13,582 bases of DNA from an uncultured Micrococcales bacterium (lineage in GTDB: Bacteria; Actinomycetota; Actinomycetes; Actinomycetales; Microbacteriaceae), in NCBI GenBank assembly GCA_903820955.1, contig CAIJJH010000072.1:1-13582 (forward strand), given 5' to 3'. Numbering within the stretch: the stretch's first letter is position 1; each line of letters starts with the position of its first letter. Of the stretch, positions 6,462 through 13,582 are shown in pieces. A model generated the notes under the pieces. It worked only from the letters and a program-made list of their open reading frames with translations. It searched no databases and was not told where the DNA came from. Position numbers and translations under genes: made by a program.

Positions 6462-7162
6462 AGCTTTGCGATCTTGTCGATGAACGTGTCGACCAGTGCG
6501 TAGGTGCGCTCGCGCGCAGCGTCTTCTTCGGCCACGGTTTGGGCATACATGATCTCTGGGTCTTGGCCGTCCTCGAGTACCTTCGCGTCGCCACCCCAAT
6601 CGAGCCAACCCTTTAGCCCGGCAGCGTTTAGTTCTGGGTGAAACTGCACGGCCAGGCTTTTGCCATAGATGAAGGCTTGCGAGGCAACCGGGTTGCGGGC
6701 GAGTTCGATCGCACCTGGTGGCAACTGCCAGCGGTCGTAGTGAAACTGAAACCAGGGGCCGTTGCTAACCAGGTCTGGGCGCTCCGACCAGATGTTGACC
6801 CAACCGATCTCGCTCTTTGGTGCGGGCGCAACCGAGCCGCCCAGAGCCCTGGCCATTAGCTGACCACCGAAGCAGATGCCGAAAACCGGCTTATTAGCCT
6901 CTAAGGCCGAGCGCAACCAGGCAATTTCTGGCGTCAACCAGTTTCCGATGCAGGCGTCGTCCCAGGCTCCCCACGGAGCGCCTAGCGGGATGATCACGTC
7001 GTAGTCGTTGATCTCCGGGAACTCGAACTTGACGTTCGGGTTGGCAAAGTTCTCTTTGGTAACCACGAGCACCTCTGTGGTCTCGAAGCCACGCTCGCGA
7101 AAGCGCTCGCCCACCGGCCCAGTGGGTGAGACGTGGTCATGCTGAATGAACAATGCCTTCAT
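6458..7162 (-). CDS. Type 1 glutamine amidotransferase-like protein (GMP-synthase GATase-domain family), putative gamma-glutamyl hydrolase
   Basis: A 234-residue stand-alone class I GATase-fold protein. The nucleophile elbow is GICFGGQ with C97, and AVQFHPEL supplies H174 and E176, so the hydrolytic triad looks intact. It belongs to the group usually annotated 'glutamine amidotransferase' or 'GMP synthase-like', but has no synthetase partner nearby other than the GS-like ligase on the opposite strand. Stand-alone members occur next to gamma-glutamyl ligases in amine pathways, for example with gamma-glutamylanilide synthase in aniline catabolism. The start ATG has AGGA 5 nt upstream. It is divergent from the GS-like gene across 93 bp that contain one operator-like repeat. 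It is only distantly similar to the PuuD-like enzyme at 3933-4634, so the two may act on different conjugates. Specificity is unknown. Confidence 0.88.
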   Translation of the reverse strand: MKALFIQHDHVSPTGPVGERFRERGFETTEVLVVTKENFANPNVKFEFPEINDYDVIIPLGAPWGAWDDACIGNWLTPEIAWLRSALEANKPVFGICFGGQLMARALGGSVAPAPKSEIGWVNIWSERPDLVSNGPWFQFHYDRWQLPPGAIELARNPVASQAFIYGKSLAVQFHPELNAAGLKGWLDWGGDAKVLEDGQDPEIMYAQTVAEEDAARERTYALVDTFIDKIAKL

Positions 7163-7199
7163 GCGTTTCCTAACTTTTCGATAACATGGCGCACTTGTA

Positions 7200-7228
7200 A
7201 CATTACCTAGGGTTATTATTCGTTTGAA
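7200..7228 (-). promoter_or_regulatory. Candidate promoter of the GATase-like gene
   Basis: On the minus strand, TTCAAA (7223-7228) and TAATGT (7200-7205) are separated by 17 nt. The -35 hexamer lies inside the operator-like repeat 7218-7239, so repressor binding would block it. For the divergent GS-like gene, TATTAT (7214-7219) is a reasonable -10 without a good -35. Confidence 0.4.
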
Positions 7229-7239
7229 CCCTAACGATA
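7218..7239. promoter_or_regulatory. Operator-like 22-bp inverted repeat between the GATase-like and GS-like genes
   Basis: ATTCGTTT, spacer GAACCC, TAACGATA; both arms match the half-site consensus at 6 of 8 positions. It ends 16 bp before the GS-like start codon, just upstream of the strong Shine-Dalgarno AAAGGAG, and lies 55 bp from the divergent GATase-like start. One bound dimer could control both directions. Confidence 0.65.
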
Positions 7240-7255
7240 TAACAAAGGAGTTGCA

Positions 7256-8602
7256 ATGGGCACTGACCTCGTTGCTCTACGCGAAAAACTCAAGGCCGAC
7301 GGAATCGATGTTCTGCGCCTGATCTACTCTGATGTGCTCGGAATCGCCCGCTCGAAAGACCTTCTAGTCAGCATGCTAGACAAGGCCGCCCACAACGGGC
7401 CTGCTTTCTGCCAGGGTGTTTGGGTAACCACGACTCGCGGCGGCGTCATGGATGCAAACAACATCGCCACCGACGGACTTCAAGACCTAGTTTCAAAACT
7501 TGACCCAGAAACAATCAAACACTTGCCTTGGGAGTCGGGGGTGGCCTATGTAATCGCCGACGCCTTCAACCCAGACCAGAGCGACAACCTGATGTCGCCT
7601 CGCACGGTGCTCAAGAAGGTAATCGCCGAATACAACAAACTAGGTCTATCGCCAGTGGTTGGCCCCGAGCTTGAGTTCTACATCGCCGATCGCACCGAAG
7701 CTGGCGGCTACAAGCGCGCTCACGAAAAGACCGGCTTTGTTTACACCACCGGAGCAGCCGTCGACCCGCACGGCAACTTCCTCCACCTAATGCGCATGCT
7801 CGACCAGATGGACATCGGTGTCTTCGCCGGCAATGCCGAGTTCAGCCCTTCGCAATACGAGATCAACCTCTACCACTCGGAGGCCTTGGACGCCGCCGAT
7901 CGCACGTTCCTGTTCAAGACCGCGATCAAGGATGTAATCACCCGCCGCGGCCAGCACGCAACCTTCTTGGGTAAGCCCTGGAGCGACGAGGGCGGTTCGG
8001 GCTTCCACCTGCACTTCTCGGTCACCGACCTTGCCGGCAAAAACCAAATGTTTGATGGCGAAGAGCTGAGTGAAATCGCTCGCAAGATGATTGCCGGCCT
8101 AACTCATAACGCGATGGCGCTAACCGCCTTCACCAACCCAACCGTCAACGCCTTTAAGCGCCTTGGCCCAGACACCCTCGCTCCTTACCGTGCCAACTGG
8201 GGTTACGACAACCGTTCAACTATGGTTCGAATCCCACCAGAGCGCGGGCAGGGCACCCGCCTAGAGGTTCGCGTTGGCGATGGCGCGGCAAACCCTTACC
8301 TGGTCATTGCCGGCATCCTGGCAGCGGCGCTTGACGGCATCAAGCGAAACCTGGACTGCCCGCCAAACGCCGAAGGCATGGCCTACGACAACGAAGTCGC
8401 TGCGGTGTTGCCGATGACGTTCACGGCTGCCCTAGACGCGCTTGAAGCGAACGACGAACTGCGTCACCAGATGAGTCAAGAACTGATCAACGTGTTCTTG
8501 GTTATGAAGCGCGACGAAATCGCTCGCTACGAAGCGGCCGTGCCAAATCACACTCGCGATGTCACGCAGTGGGAAATCGACGAATACTTCGAGGCTTACT
8601 AA
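7256..8602 (+). CDS. Glutamine synthetase-family gamma-glutamyl-amine ligase (PuuA / glutamylanilide-synthase-like)
   Basis: A 448-residue class I glutamine-synthetase-fold enzyme that uses ATP to join the gamma-carboxyl of glutamate to an amine. An N-terminal beta-grasp domain is followed by the catalytic domain: PELEF (E138, E140), AEFSPSQYE (E202), GSGFHLHFS (251/253 histidines) and RLEVRVGDGAANPYL. It is shorter than housekeeping GS-I (about 470), and the usual adenylylation-loop tyrosine context near the C-terminus is not recognisable. Together with its catabolic setting this argues for PuuA, IpuC or gamma-glutamylanilide-synthase-like function rather than ammonia assimilation. The ATG follows AAAGGAG. 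GS-like genes also accompany P450-ferredoxin-reductase sets in mycobacterial morpholine/piperidine degradation, a relevant precedent. The amine substrate is not determined by sequence. Confidence 0.9.
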   Translation: MGTDLVALREKLKADGIDVLRLIYSDVLGIARSKDLLVSMLDKAAHNGPAFCQGVWVTTTRGGVMDANNIATDGLQDLVSKLDPETIKHLPWESGVAYVIADAFNPDQSDNLMSPRTVLKKVIAEYNKLGLSPVVGPELEFYIADRTEAGGYKRAHEKTGFVYTTGAAVDPHGNFLHLMRMLDQMDIGVFAGNAEFSPSQYEINLYHSEALDAADRTFLFKTAIKDVITRRGQHATFLGKPWSDEGGSGFHLHFSVTDLAGKNQMFDGEELSEIARKMIAGLTHNAMALTAFTNPTVNAFKRLGPDTLAPYRANWGYDNRSTMVRIPPERGQGTRLEVRVGDGAANPYLVIAGILAAALDGIKRNLDCPPNAEGMAYDNEVAAVLPMTFTAALDALEANDELRHQMSQELINVFLVMKRDEIARYEAAVPNHTRDVTQWEIDEYFEAY

Positions 8603-9411
8603 ACCGAAGGGTTTGAGCGGTCGGCAACTAGGTTGCCACCGTTGAAGGTCACGCCAAGTTCACGGTAGTAACCGGCTAGCACATTCTTGACGGGCAGAAT
8701 CGAGTTCAGCTCGTCCCACTGTGAATCGCCGAGAGTAAGTTCGGCGTCTCCTACCCAGGTTGCCCCGAGGTCAGCGTCGACGCCGCCGAGAGACACAAGT
8801 TGGTCTAGCGAGTTGCCGGCACCAGGCACAATCGAAGGAACCCAACGGCTGTGCAGCATCTTGTGGCCGTTGACGAAACCGTTGCTCTCCGAAGGCTCGC
8901 GAAGAGTCACAATTGCCGAGGCGAGTCTGTGGTCGTATGCCGAAAGCGATGCGCCAAGCTTTGCGCCGTTTTCAAGCTTCGGAGTCGCTTTGCCGTGGTT
9001 GAAGACACGAGTGACGTGCATCGAGCCCAGCTTCTTCGGGTAGCCCTGAAACCAGCCGCGAGCGATCGCGAAGTCCTTGGTAACCCAAATCGCGATACAG
9101 CGGCTGTAGGTAACGCCCTCGTACATGCAGCGAACAACCACGAAGGTCTCGAGGTACTGCGAGCGCACAGGGTCGAGCAGTTCGGCTCCGCCTTCGGAGC
9201 AGGATTGCCAGTCGGCCCAGATGATCGCTACCGCGCCTGGCTCTTCGTCGGCTAGTTCTAGCTCGGCTGGCAAAATCGCCCGAACGTTTGCCGGGTCGGT
9301 TAGGTACTCGACCGTCAGCAGGGTGCCCGAGTAATACCAAGGCATGTTTGGCACGATCGCGCTTTTACCGCTCGGGGTCTTAGGGGCTAGGAATCCGTTG
9401 AGTTCGCTCAT
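8599..9411 (-). CDS. Acetoacetate decarboxylase-family enzyme
   Basis: A 270-residue member of the acetoacetate decarboxylase-like superfamily. The Schiff-base lysine pair is seen in QGYPKKLG (K126, K127), matching the YPKKLG of clostridial acetoacetate decarboxylase. The N-terminal MPWYYSGTLLTVEYLTDP and the C-terminal VLAGYYRELGVTF are also family features. The superfamily includes decarboxylases, but also enzymes doing aldol condensation, dehydration or retro-aldol chemistry through the same lysine. The start is set at the ATG 9409-9411; an ATG at 9430-9432 and a GTG at 9460-9462 are in frame. The first choice puts the operator-like repeat 15 bp upstream, as at the other island genes, although no Shine-Dalgarno is evident there (the ATG at 9432 has GGAAG close by). 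The gene overlaps the GS-like gene's end by 4 bp. Its role in this pathway is unknown. Confidence 0.87.
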   Translation of the reverse strand: MSELNGFLAPKTPSGKSAIVPNMPWYYSGTLLTVEYLTDPANVRAILPAELELADEEPGAVAIIWADWQSCSEGGAELLDPVRSQYLETFVVVRCMYEGVTYSRCIAIWVTKDFAIARGWFQGYPKKLGSMHVTRVFNHGKATPKLENGAKLGASLSAYDHRLASAIVTLREPSESNGFVNGHKMLHSRWVPSIVPGAGNSLDQLVSLGGVDADLGATWVGDAELTLGDSQWDELNSILPVKNVLAGYYRELGVTFNGGNLVADRSNPSV

Positions 9412-9426
9412 TGAATTAGGGTAACG

Positions 9427-9448
9427 AATCATTCGCTTCCGAACAAAT
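9427..9448. promoter_or_regulatory. Operator-like 22-bp inverted repeat upstream of the decarboxylase-family gene
   Basis: AATCATTC, spacer GCTTCC, GAACAAAT; arms match the consensus half-sites at 7 of 8 and 6 of 8. It lies 15 bp from the preferred start codon at 9411 and just downstream of the best promoter candidate on that strand. Confidence 0.68.
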
Positions 9449-9450
9449 AG

Positions 9451-9483
9451 GCTTCGAATCACTTTATAACGATTCGGAGAAGC
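9451..9483. repeat. Imperfect inverted repeat in the decarboxylase-permease intergenic region
   Basis: GCTTCGAATC is mirrored by GATTC, a 3-nt interruption, then GAAGC, around a 10-nt centre containing TTTATAAC. The spacing does not match the 22-bp repeats on either side. It surrounds the candidate minus-strand -10, so it could be another protein-binding site or a small hairpin. Confidence 0.35.
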
Positions 9484-9490
9484 ATTTCAA
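9463..9490 (-). promoter_or_regulatory. Candidate promoter of the decarboxylase-family gene
   Basis: Minus-strand TTGAAA (9485-9490) and TATAAA (9463-9468), 16 nt apart, each one mismatch from the sigma-70 consensus. Transcription would begin near 9456, directly before the operator-like repeat. An alternative is TTGTTC (9441-9446) with TACCCT (9417-9422), spaced 18 nt, which would give a leaderless message starting at the ATG. Confidence 0.4.
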
Positions 9491-9542
9491 AAACCCCTGT
9501 ATGAACTTGACCGCGCTCGCCAATAACGCCACGCTTAGTAAG

Positions 9543-9564
9543 AATCGTTCATATCCGAACGATT
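9543..9564. promoter_or_regulatory. Perfect 22-bp operator-like inverted repeat upstream of the permease
   Basis: AATCGTTC, spacer ATATCC, GAACGATT: the two 8-bp arms are exact reverse complements. It is the best copy in the window and served as reference for the others. It ends 26 bp before the permease ATG at 9591. Confidence 0.78.
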
Positions 9565-9590
9565 TCACACTCGATGAGGAGATATCCCTT

Positions 9591-11105
9591 ATGTCAAATA
9601 GCTCAACAGACACCGGCCTTCGCAAGGGGCGCCTAGGTGTCGTAGGCATTGTGTTTTTCGTGGTTGCAGCCGCTGCGCCACTTCTCGGTATGACCGGTGC
9701 CGTTCCAGTAGCAATGTTGCTCGGAAACCAGGCCGGCACCCCCGGCACCTACCTAGCTGTCGGTTTGGTCCTACTCGTGTTCTCGGTCGGCTACGCAGCC
9801 ATGAGCTCGAAGGTCACCAACACGGGAGCGTTCTTTGCCTACGTGGGTAAAGGCCTCGGCAAGCATGCCGGCGTCGCCTCAGCGTTCGCGTCTCTCGTTG
9901 GTTACATAACCATTCAGCTTGCCATCTATGGATTCATCGGCGGAGTACTCTCCGGACAAATGAACGCTAGCCTCGGAATAAATCTTCCGTGGTATGCCTG
10001 GGCCATAATCGCTTGGGTTCTAGTTACCGCTTTATCTCTTCTAAGCGTCGACGTTGGCGCTAAGGTCCTCGGTGTTCTGATGATTGCCGAACTTTTGACC
10101 TTGGTCATAACTTCGAGCGCCGTGCTAATGAACCACGGTGCCAACATGAACCTGGCCAACTCCTTTAGCCCGACGGCGATCTTTGCTGGAGGCTTCGGTG
10201 GTGGAGCAGGTATCGCCATCGCTTTCGCCTTTGCCTCGTTCATCGGCTTCGAAGCAACTGCCATCTACGGCGAAGAGTCGAAAGACCCGAAGCGCGTTGT
10301 TCCAAGGGCCACCTATTGGGCAGTCAGCATCATCACAGTGCTCTTCGCATTCACCGCGTTTGCGATGGCAACCGCTATGGGCGGAAACAACGATGGAGTA
10401 GCGGGCTATGTTGTAAAAGCCAGTACCGTTGGCACGACCGTTCTAGGAAACCCAGCAGGGGTAATCTTCGGTATCGCCGATGACAATCTAGGTGGAACCT
10501 GGATGTCCACAATCATGGGCTGGTTGGTGATCTCTAGCTGCTTCGCCGGAATCCTGGCATTCCAGAACGCAATCTCGCGCTACTTCTTCGCACTCGGTCG
10601 CGGTGGCGTTCTTCCTAAGTCGCTTTCGAAGACCAACAAGGCAGGTGCTCCGGTCAATGGTGTCATTCTGACTTCGATTTTTGCCATAGTCGTAATCGTT
10701 ATTTTTGCGGTTGCCAAGCTAGACGGTATCGCCAACCTGTTCACTTGGATGTCGGCCGTGACCGCTGTAGCGATCATGTTCGTCGAAATCCTCGTGAGCG
10801 TTGCGGTCGTTGTCTACCTAGGCAAAGACAAGGCTGTCAGCATCTGGAAGTCGACGATTGCACCAGTCGTGGCCGCAGTTGCACTTGCCGTCGGCACCTA
10901 CATGCTCATGAGCCGATTCAACCTACTGGGAAGTTTGGCTCCGGCAAATGTCGACCCAACCACGCCAGAGGGCGCTTGGCAGCTAACTGGTTTCGGTTGG
11001 TTCTTAGTGCTTCTGCCTTTCATCGCGGCAGCAGTGGGTCTGGTCGTCTCGTTGGTGAACAACAAGAACGAGAAGTCAGCACTTTTGGAAGATATTCTTT
11101 CCTAA
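9591..11105 (+). CDS. APC-family amino acid/amine permease
   Basis: A 504-residue polytopic membrane transporter. It begins with a short polar segment and then GRLGVVGIVFFVVAAAAPLL, the typical first transmembrane helix of the APC superfamily, followed by about a dozen hydrophobic segments. FASFIGFEATAIYGEESKDPKRVVPRA near residues 215-245 is the conserved APC block with the helix-ending acidic residues. A start at 9501 is possible in frame, but it would place the perfect operator repeat inside the gene; the ATG at 9591 has GAGGAG about 9 nt upstream and is preferred. Its position in the same regulon suggests import of the amine or amino-acid-like compound that the island consumes, probably by proton symport. 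A terminator follows about 15 nt after the stop. The substrate cannot be read from sequence. Confidence 0.92.
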   Translation: MSNSSTDTGLRKGRLGVVGIVFFVVAAAAPLLGMTGAVPVAMLLGNQAGTPGTYLAVGLVLLVFSVGYAAMSSKVTNTGAFFAYVGKGLGKHAGVASAFASLVGYITIQLAIYGFIGGVLSGQMNASLGINLPWYAWAIIAWVLVTALSLLSVDVGAKVLGVLMIAELLTLVITSSAVLMNHGANMNLANSFSPTAIFAGGFGGGAGIAIAFAFASFIGFEATAIYGEESKDPKRVVPRATYWAVSIITVLFAFTAFAMATAMGGNNDGVAGYVVKASTVGTTVLGNPAGVIFGIADDNLGGTWMSTIMGWLVISSCFAGILAFQNAISRYFFALGRGGVLPKSLSKTNKAGAPVNGVILTSIFAIVVIVIFAVAKLDGIANLFTWMSAVTAVAIMFVEILVSVAVVVYLGKDKAVSIWKSTIAPVVAAVALAVGTYMLMSRFNLLGSLAPANVDPTTPEGAWQLTGFGWFLVLLPFIAAAVGLVVSLVNNKNEKSALLEDILS

Positions 11106-11120
11106 GCAAATTCACAACAG

Positions 11121-11155
11121 AGAGCGTCGGGCCTTCGGGCTCGGCGCTCTTTGGT
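11121..11155 (+). terminator. Rho-independent terminator after the permease gene
   Basis: A 13-bp stem (11121-11133 with 11138-11150, complete if two G-U pairs are allowed) closed by a C(TTCG)G tetraloop and followed by TTTGGTTT. The T-run is short and interrupted, but the stem is very stable. It marks the right border of the catabolic island. Confidence 0.85.
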
Positions 11156-11169
11156 TTCGGTAGCCTTGA

Positions 11170-12450
11170 ATGATGTTCCGAAAGCTCGCAGTGTTAGCAA
11201 TCAGCGCAGTCGCGTTGATCACTTTCGCGCAGCCAGTCGGAGCGAAAACGAGTTGCAATTTCACGCCTTTTACAAGCGCCGGCAAACTTGGCAAGTTCTA
11301 TGGGCGGGTGCTAGATCTCGACACGGGTAGGCAACTGGTGGGTATTCGTGCGACCGAGCAGACGCCGTCCGCGTCAGTTTTGAAGGTTTTGACGGGCATC
11401 TCGGCGCTGATGCAACTGCCACCGAAGTTCACCGTTCAAACCAAGGTTTATTCGGTAGCTGGTGCACCCGACACCGTCGTCTTGCAAGGTGCCGGCGACC
11501 CTACCCTTTCGCGCCTTCTGCCACCGCACTACACGACCTATTCGAAACCTGCTCGGTTACCCAGGCTGGCAGCGGCGGCGCTTCGAGCTTTGCCTTCGGG
11601 CACTGTCATCAAACACATCATCGTGGACGATTCCTACTTTCAGGGGGTGGCCTACAACCCGTTCTGGAAGGCGAGCGATCGCACCAACGGTTATGTGTCA
11701 CCAATCGTCGGTTTGGCTGTAGATGGGGCTCGGGTGAACCCAGATCTGACCGATAAGCATTACAGCGGCGTGCGGGTTACCGACCCGGTAGCCCAGGCGG
11801 CTCAGGTATTCAAGGTCGCTCTCGGCTCGCAGGCAACCACCGCTTCGATCGAAGCAATGCCAAAAGCGCCACTTGAGTTGACTCAGATTGCCGCGGTGAC
11901 CTCGTCGACGGTTGAGACCTGGGTAGATCACGCTATGAAGTACAGCGACAACACCGAGGTCGAATACATTGCCCGTCAGGTTTCAAAGTGGCAAGACCTC
12001 GGCACGAATTACAAGTCGATCGAACCGATGGTGAAGGTGACCCTTGCTCAGCTGGGTGTCAGTAGCAAAGGGTTGGTCATGAAGGACGCCGCCGGTCTGG
12101 CGCAGGCCGACCGGGTTACCCCACAGGTGATTTCTGATGCCCTTGCTGCGATCGATCGTTATTCGGATTCGGTCGGCGACTTTTCTAGTTACCTGGCCAA
12201 CAGCACGAGCGCGGGAACCCTGAGCACGCGGTTCAAGGGTGCGAACAAGTTGCCCGCAGGAGTGGTTCAGGCCAAGACCGGCTACATTCCGGGGCTTTAT
12301 TCGCTGGCTGGTTACGTCACGGCTTCGGACGGCCACCGGCTGGTGTTCGCCTTCTTCGCCAGAGGCGGGGGAGTCGGCGGCGGCACTCGAACCAAGTTGG
12401 ACAGCCTGGTCGTGAAGGCCTATGCCTGCGGGGCGCGACTCACCAACTAA
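11170..12450 (+). CDS. dacB: D-alanyl-D-alanine carboxypeptidase/endopeptidase, PBP4 type (peptidase S13)
   Basis: A 426-residue exported penicillin-binding protein that trims or cleaves peptide cross-links in peptidoglycan. A signal peptide is clear: MMFRK, hydrophobic LAVLAISAVALITFA, and probable cleavage after PVGA (residue 25). The three serine-DD-peptidase motifs are present and in order: S69-V-L-K72, S259-D-N261 and K369-T-G371. The large insert between the first two motifs is typical of PBP4/DacB. It is somewhat shorter than E. coli PBP4 (477). Two adjacent ATGs (11170, 11173) could start it; no good Shine-Dalgarno is seen. It is separated from the permease by a terminator and is probably ordinary cell-wall housekeeping, unrelated to the island. 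Confidence 0.92.
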   Translation: MMFRKLAVLAISAVALITFAQPVGAKTSCNFTPFTSAGKLGKFYGRVLDLDTGRQLVGIRATEQTPSASVLKVLTGISALMQLPPKFTVQTKVYSVAGAPDTVVLQGAGDPTLSRLLPPHYTTYSKPARLPRLAAAALRALPSGTVIKHIIVDDSYFQGVAYNPFWKASDRTNGYVSPIVGLAVDGARVNPDLTDKHYSGVRVTDPVAQAAQVFKVALGSQATTASIEAMPKAPLELTQIAAVTSSTVETWVDHAMKYSDNTEVEYIARQVSKWQDLGTNYKSIEPMVKVTLAQLGVSSKGLVMKDAAGLAQADRVTPQVISDALAAIDRYSDSVGDFSSYLANSTSAGTLSTRFKGANKLPAGVVQAKTGYIPGLYSLAGYVTASDGHRLVFAFFARGGGVGGGTRTKLDSLVVKAYACGARLTN

Positions 12451-12470
12451 TCGTTTGGCTACAAACGGAT
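12449..12470. promoter_or_regulatory. Weak operator-like inverted repeat upstream of aspA
   Basis: AATCGTTT, spacer GGCTAC, AAACGGAT; arms match the island consensus at 7 of 8 and 5 of 8. The inner part CGTTTG...CAAACG is a perfect 6-bp inverted repeat. It overlaps the dacB stop codon and lies 19 bp before the first aspA ATG, the same geometry as the island copies, but its spacer lacks the terminal CC. TTGGCT (12455-12460) and TAAGAC (12477-12482), 16 nt apart, could be the promoter. Confidence 0.35.
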
Positions 12471-12489
12471 TTCGTGTAAGACTGAAGGC

Positions 12490-13582
<1,093 letters not shown>

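Noticed and set aside
9412..9462. Longer decarboxylase-family starts at GTG 9462 or ATG 9432
   Set aside because: They add residues not expected in the family and would put the operator repeat inside or across the gene start. The ATG 9432 option is not fully excluded because GGAAG lies close upstream.
9501..9590. N-terminal extension of the permease from an in-frame ATG at 9501
   Set aside because: It would place the perfect 22-bp inverted repeat inside coding sequence, has no good ribosome-binding site, and encodes polar residues ahead of a normal APC N-terminus; the ATG at 9591 has GAGGAG upstream.

Overview
The window looks like a chromosomal piece of a high-GC Gram-positive bacterium, most likely a small-genome actinobacterium of the Microbacteriaceae type (Rhodoluna/Aquiluna-like freshwater lineages fit). 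This is inference from moderate GC, very tight gene packing, overlapping convergent gene ends and general protein character; no rRNA or marker gene confirms it. Every gene could be assigned to a family, and no gene-free stretch exceeds about 180 bp.

Layout. Positions 1-3826 (minus strand) form one compact operon, in transcription order: HpaE-type aldehyde dehydrogenase, HpaD-type class III extradiol dioxygenase, HpaG-type fumarylacetoacetase-fold isomerase/decarboxylase, a [3Fe-4S]-type ferredoxin, and an FAD ferredoxin reductase that runs off the left edge. Facing away from it is a PuuD-like gamma-glutamyl hydrolase (3933-4634, +). Then come a MarR regulator (4606-5106, -), a cytochrome P450 (5223-6461, +), a second class I glutamine-amidotransferase-like hydrolase (6458-7162, -), a PuuA/glutamine-synthetase-like gamma-glutamyl-amine ligase (7256-8602, +), an acetoacetate-decarboxylase-family enzyme (8599-9411, -) and an APC-family permease (9591-11105, +). 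A strong hairpin terminator follows. The right end looks like housekeeping: a PBP4-type D-Ala-D-Ala carboxypeptidase and a truncated aspartate ammonia-lyase.

How it may work together. The left part carries three consecutive-type enzymes of the homoprotocatechuate (3,4-dihydroxyphenylacetate) meta-cleavage pathway and the electron-transfer partners of a bacterial P450. The middle carries the P450, a gamma-glutamylating ligase, two candidate gamma-glutamyl hydrolases and an amine/amino-acid-type permease. The simplest reading is a catabolic island for an aromatic amine (phenylethylamine-like): import, gamma-glutamyl protection or activation of the amine, P450 oxidation, then ring cleavage through homoprotocatechuate. 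The substrate is inferred, not shown.

The strongest new signal is regulatory. A 22-bp inverted repeat (half-site close to AATCGTTC, 6-nt spacer ending in CC or GC, half-site close to GAACGATT) occurs in every intergenic region of the island: before hpaE, the MarR gene, the P450, the GS-like gene, the decarboxylase-family gene and the permease. It usually lies 13-26 bp from the start codon. This ties five separated transcription units into one probable MarR-controlled regulon. A weaker look-alike precedes aspA.
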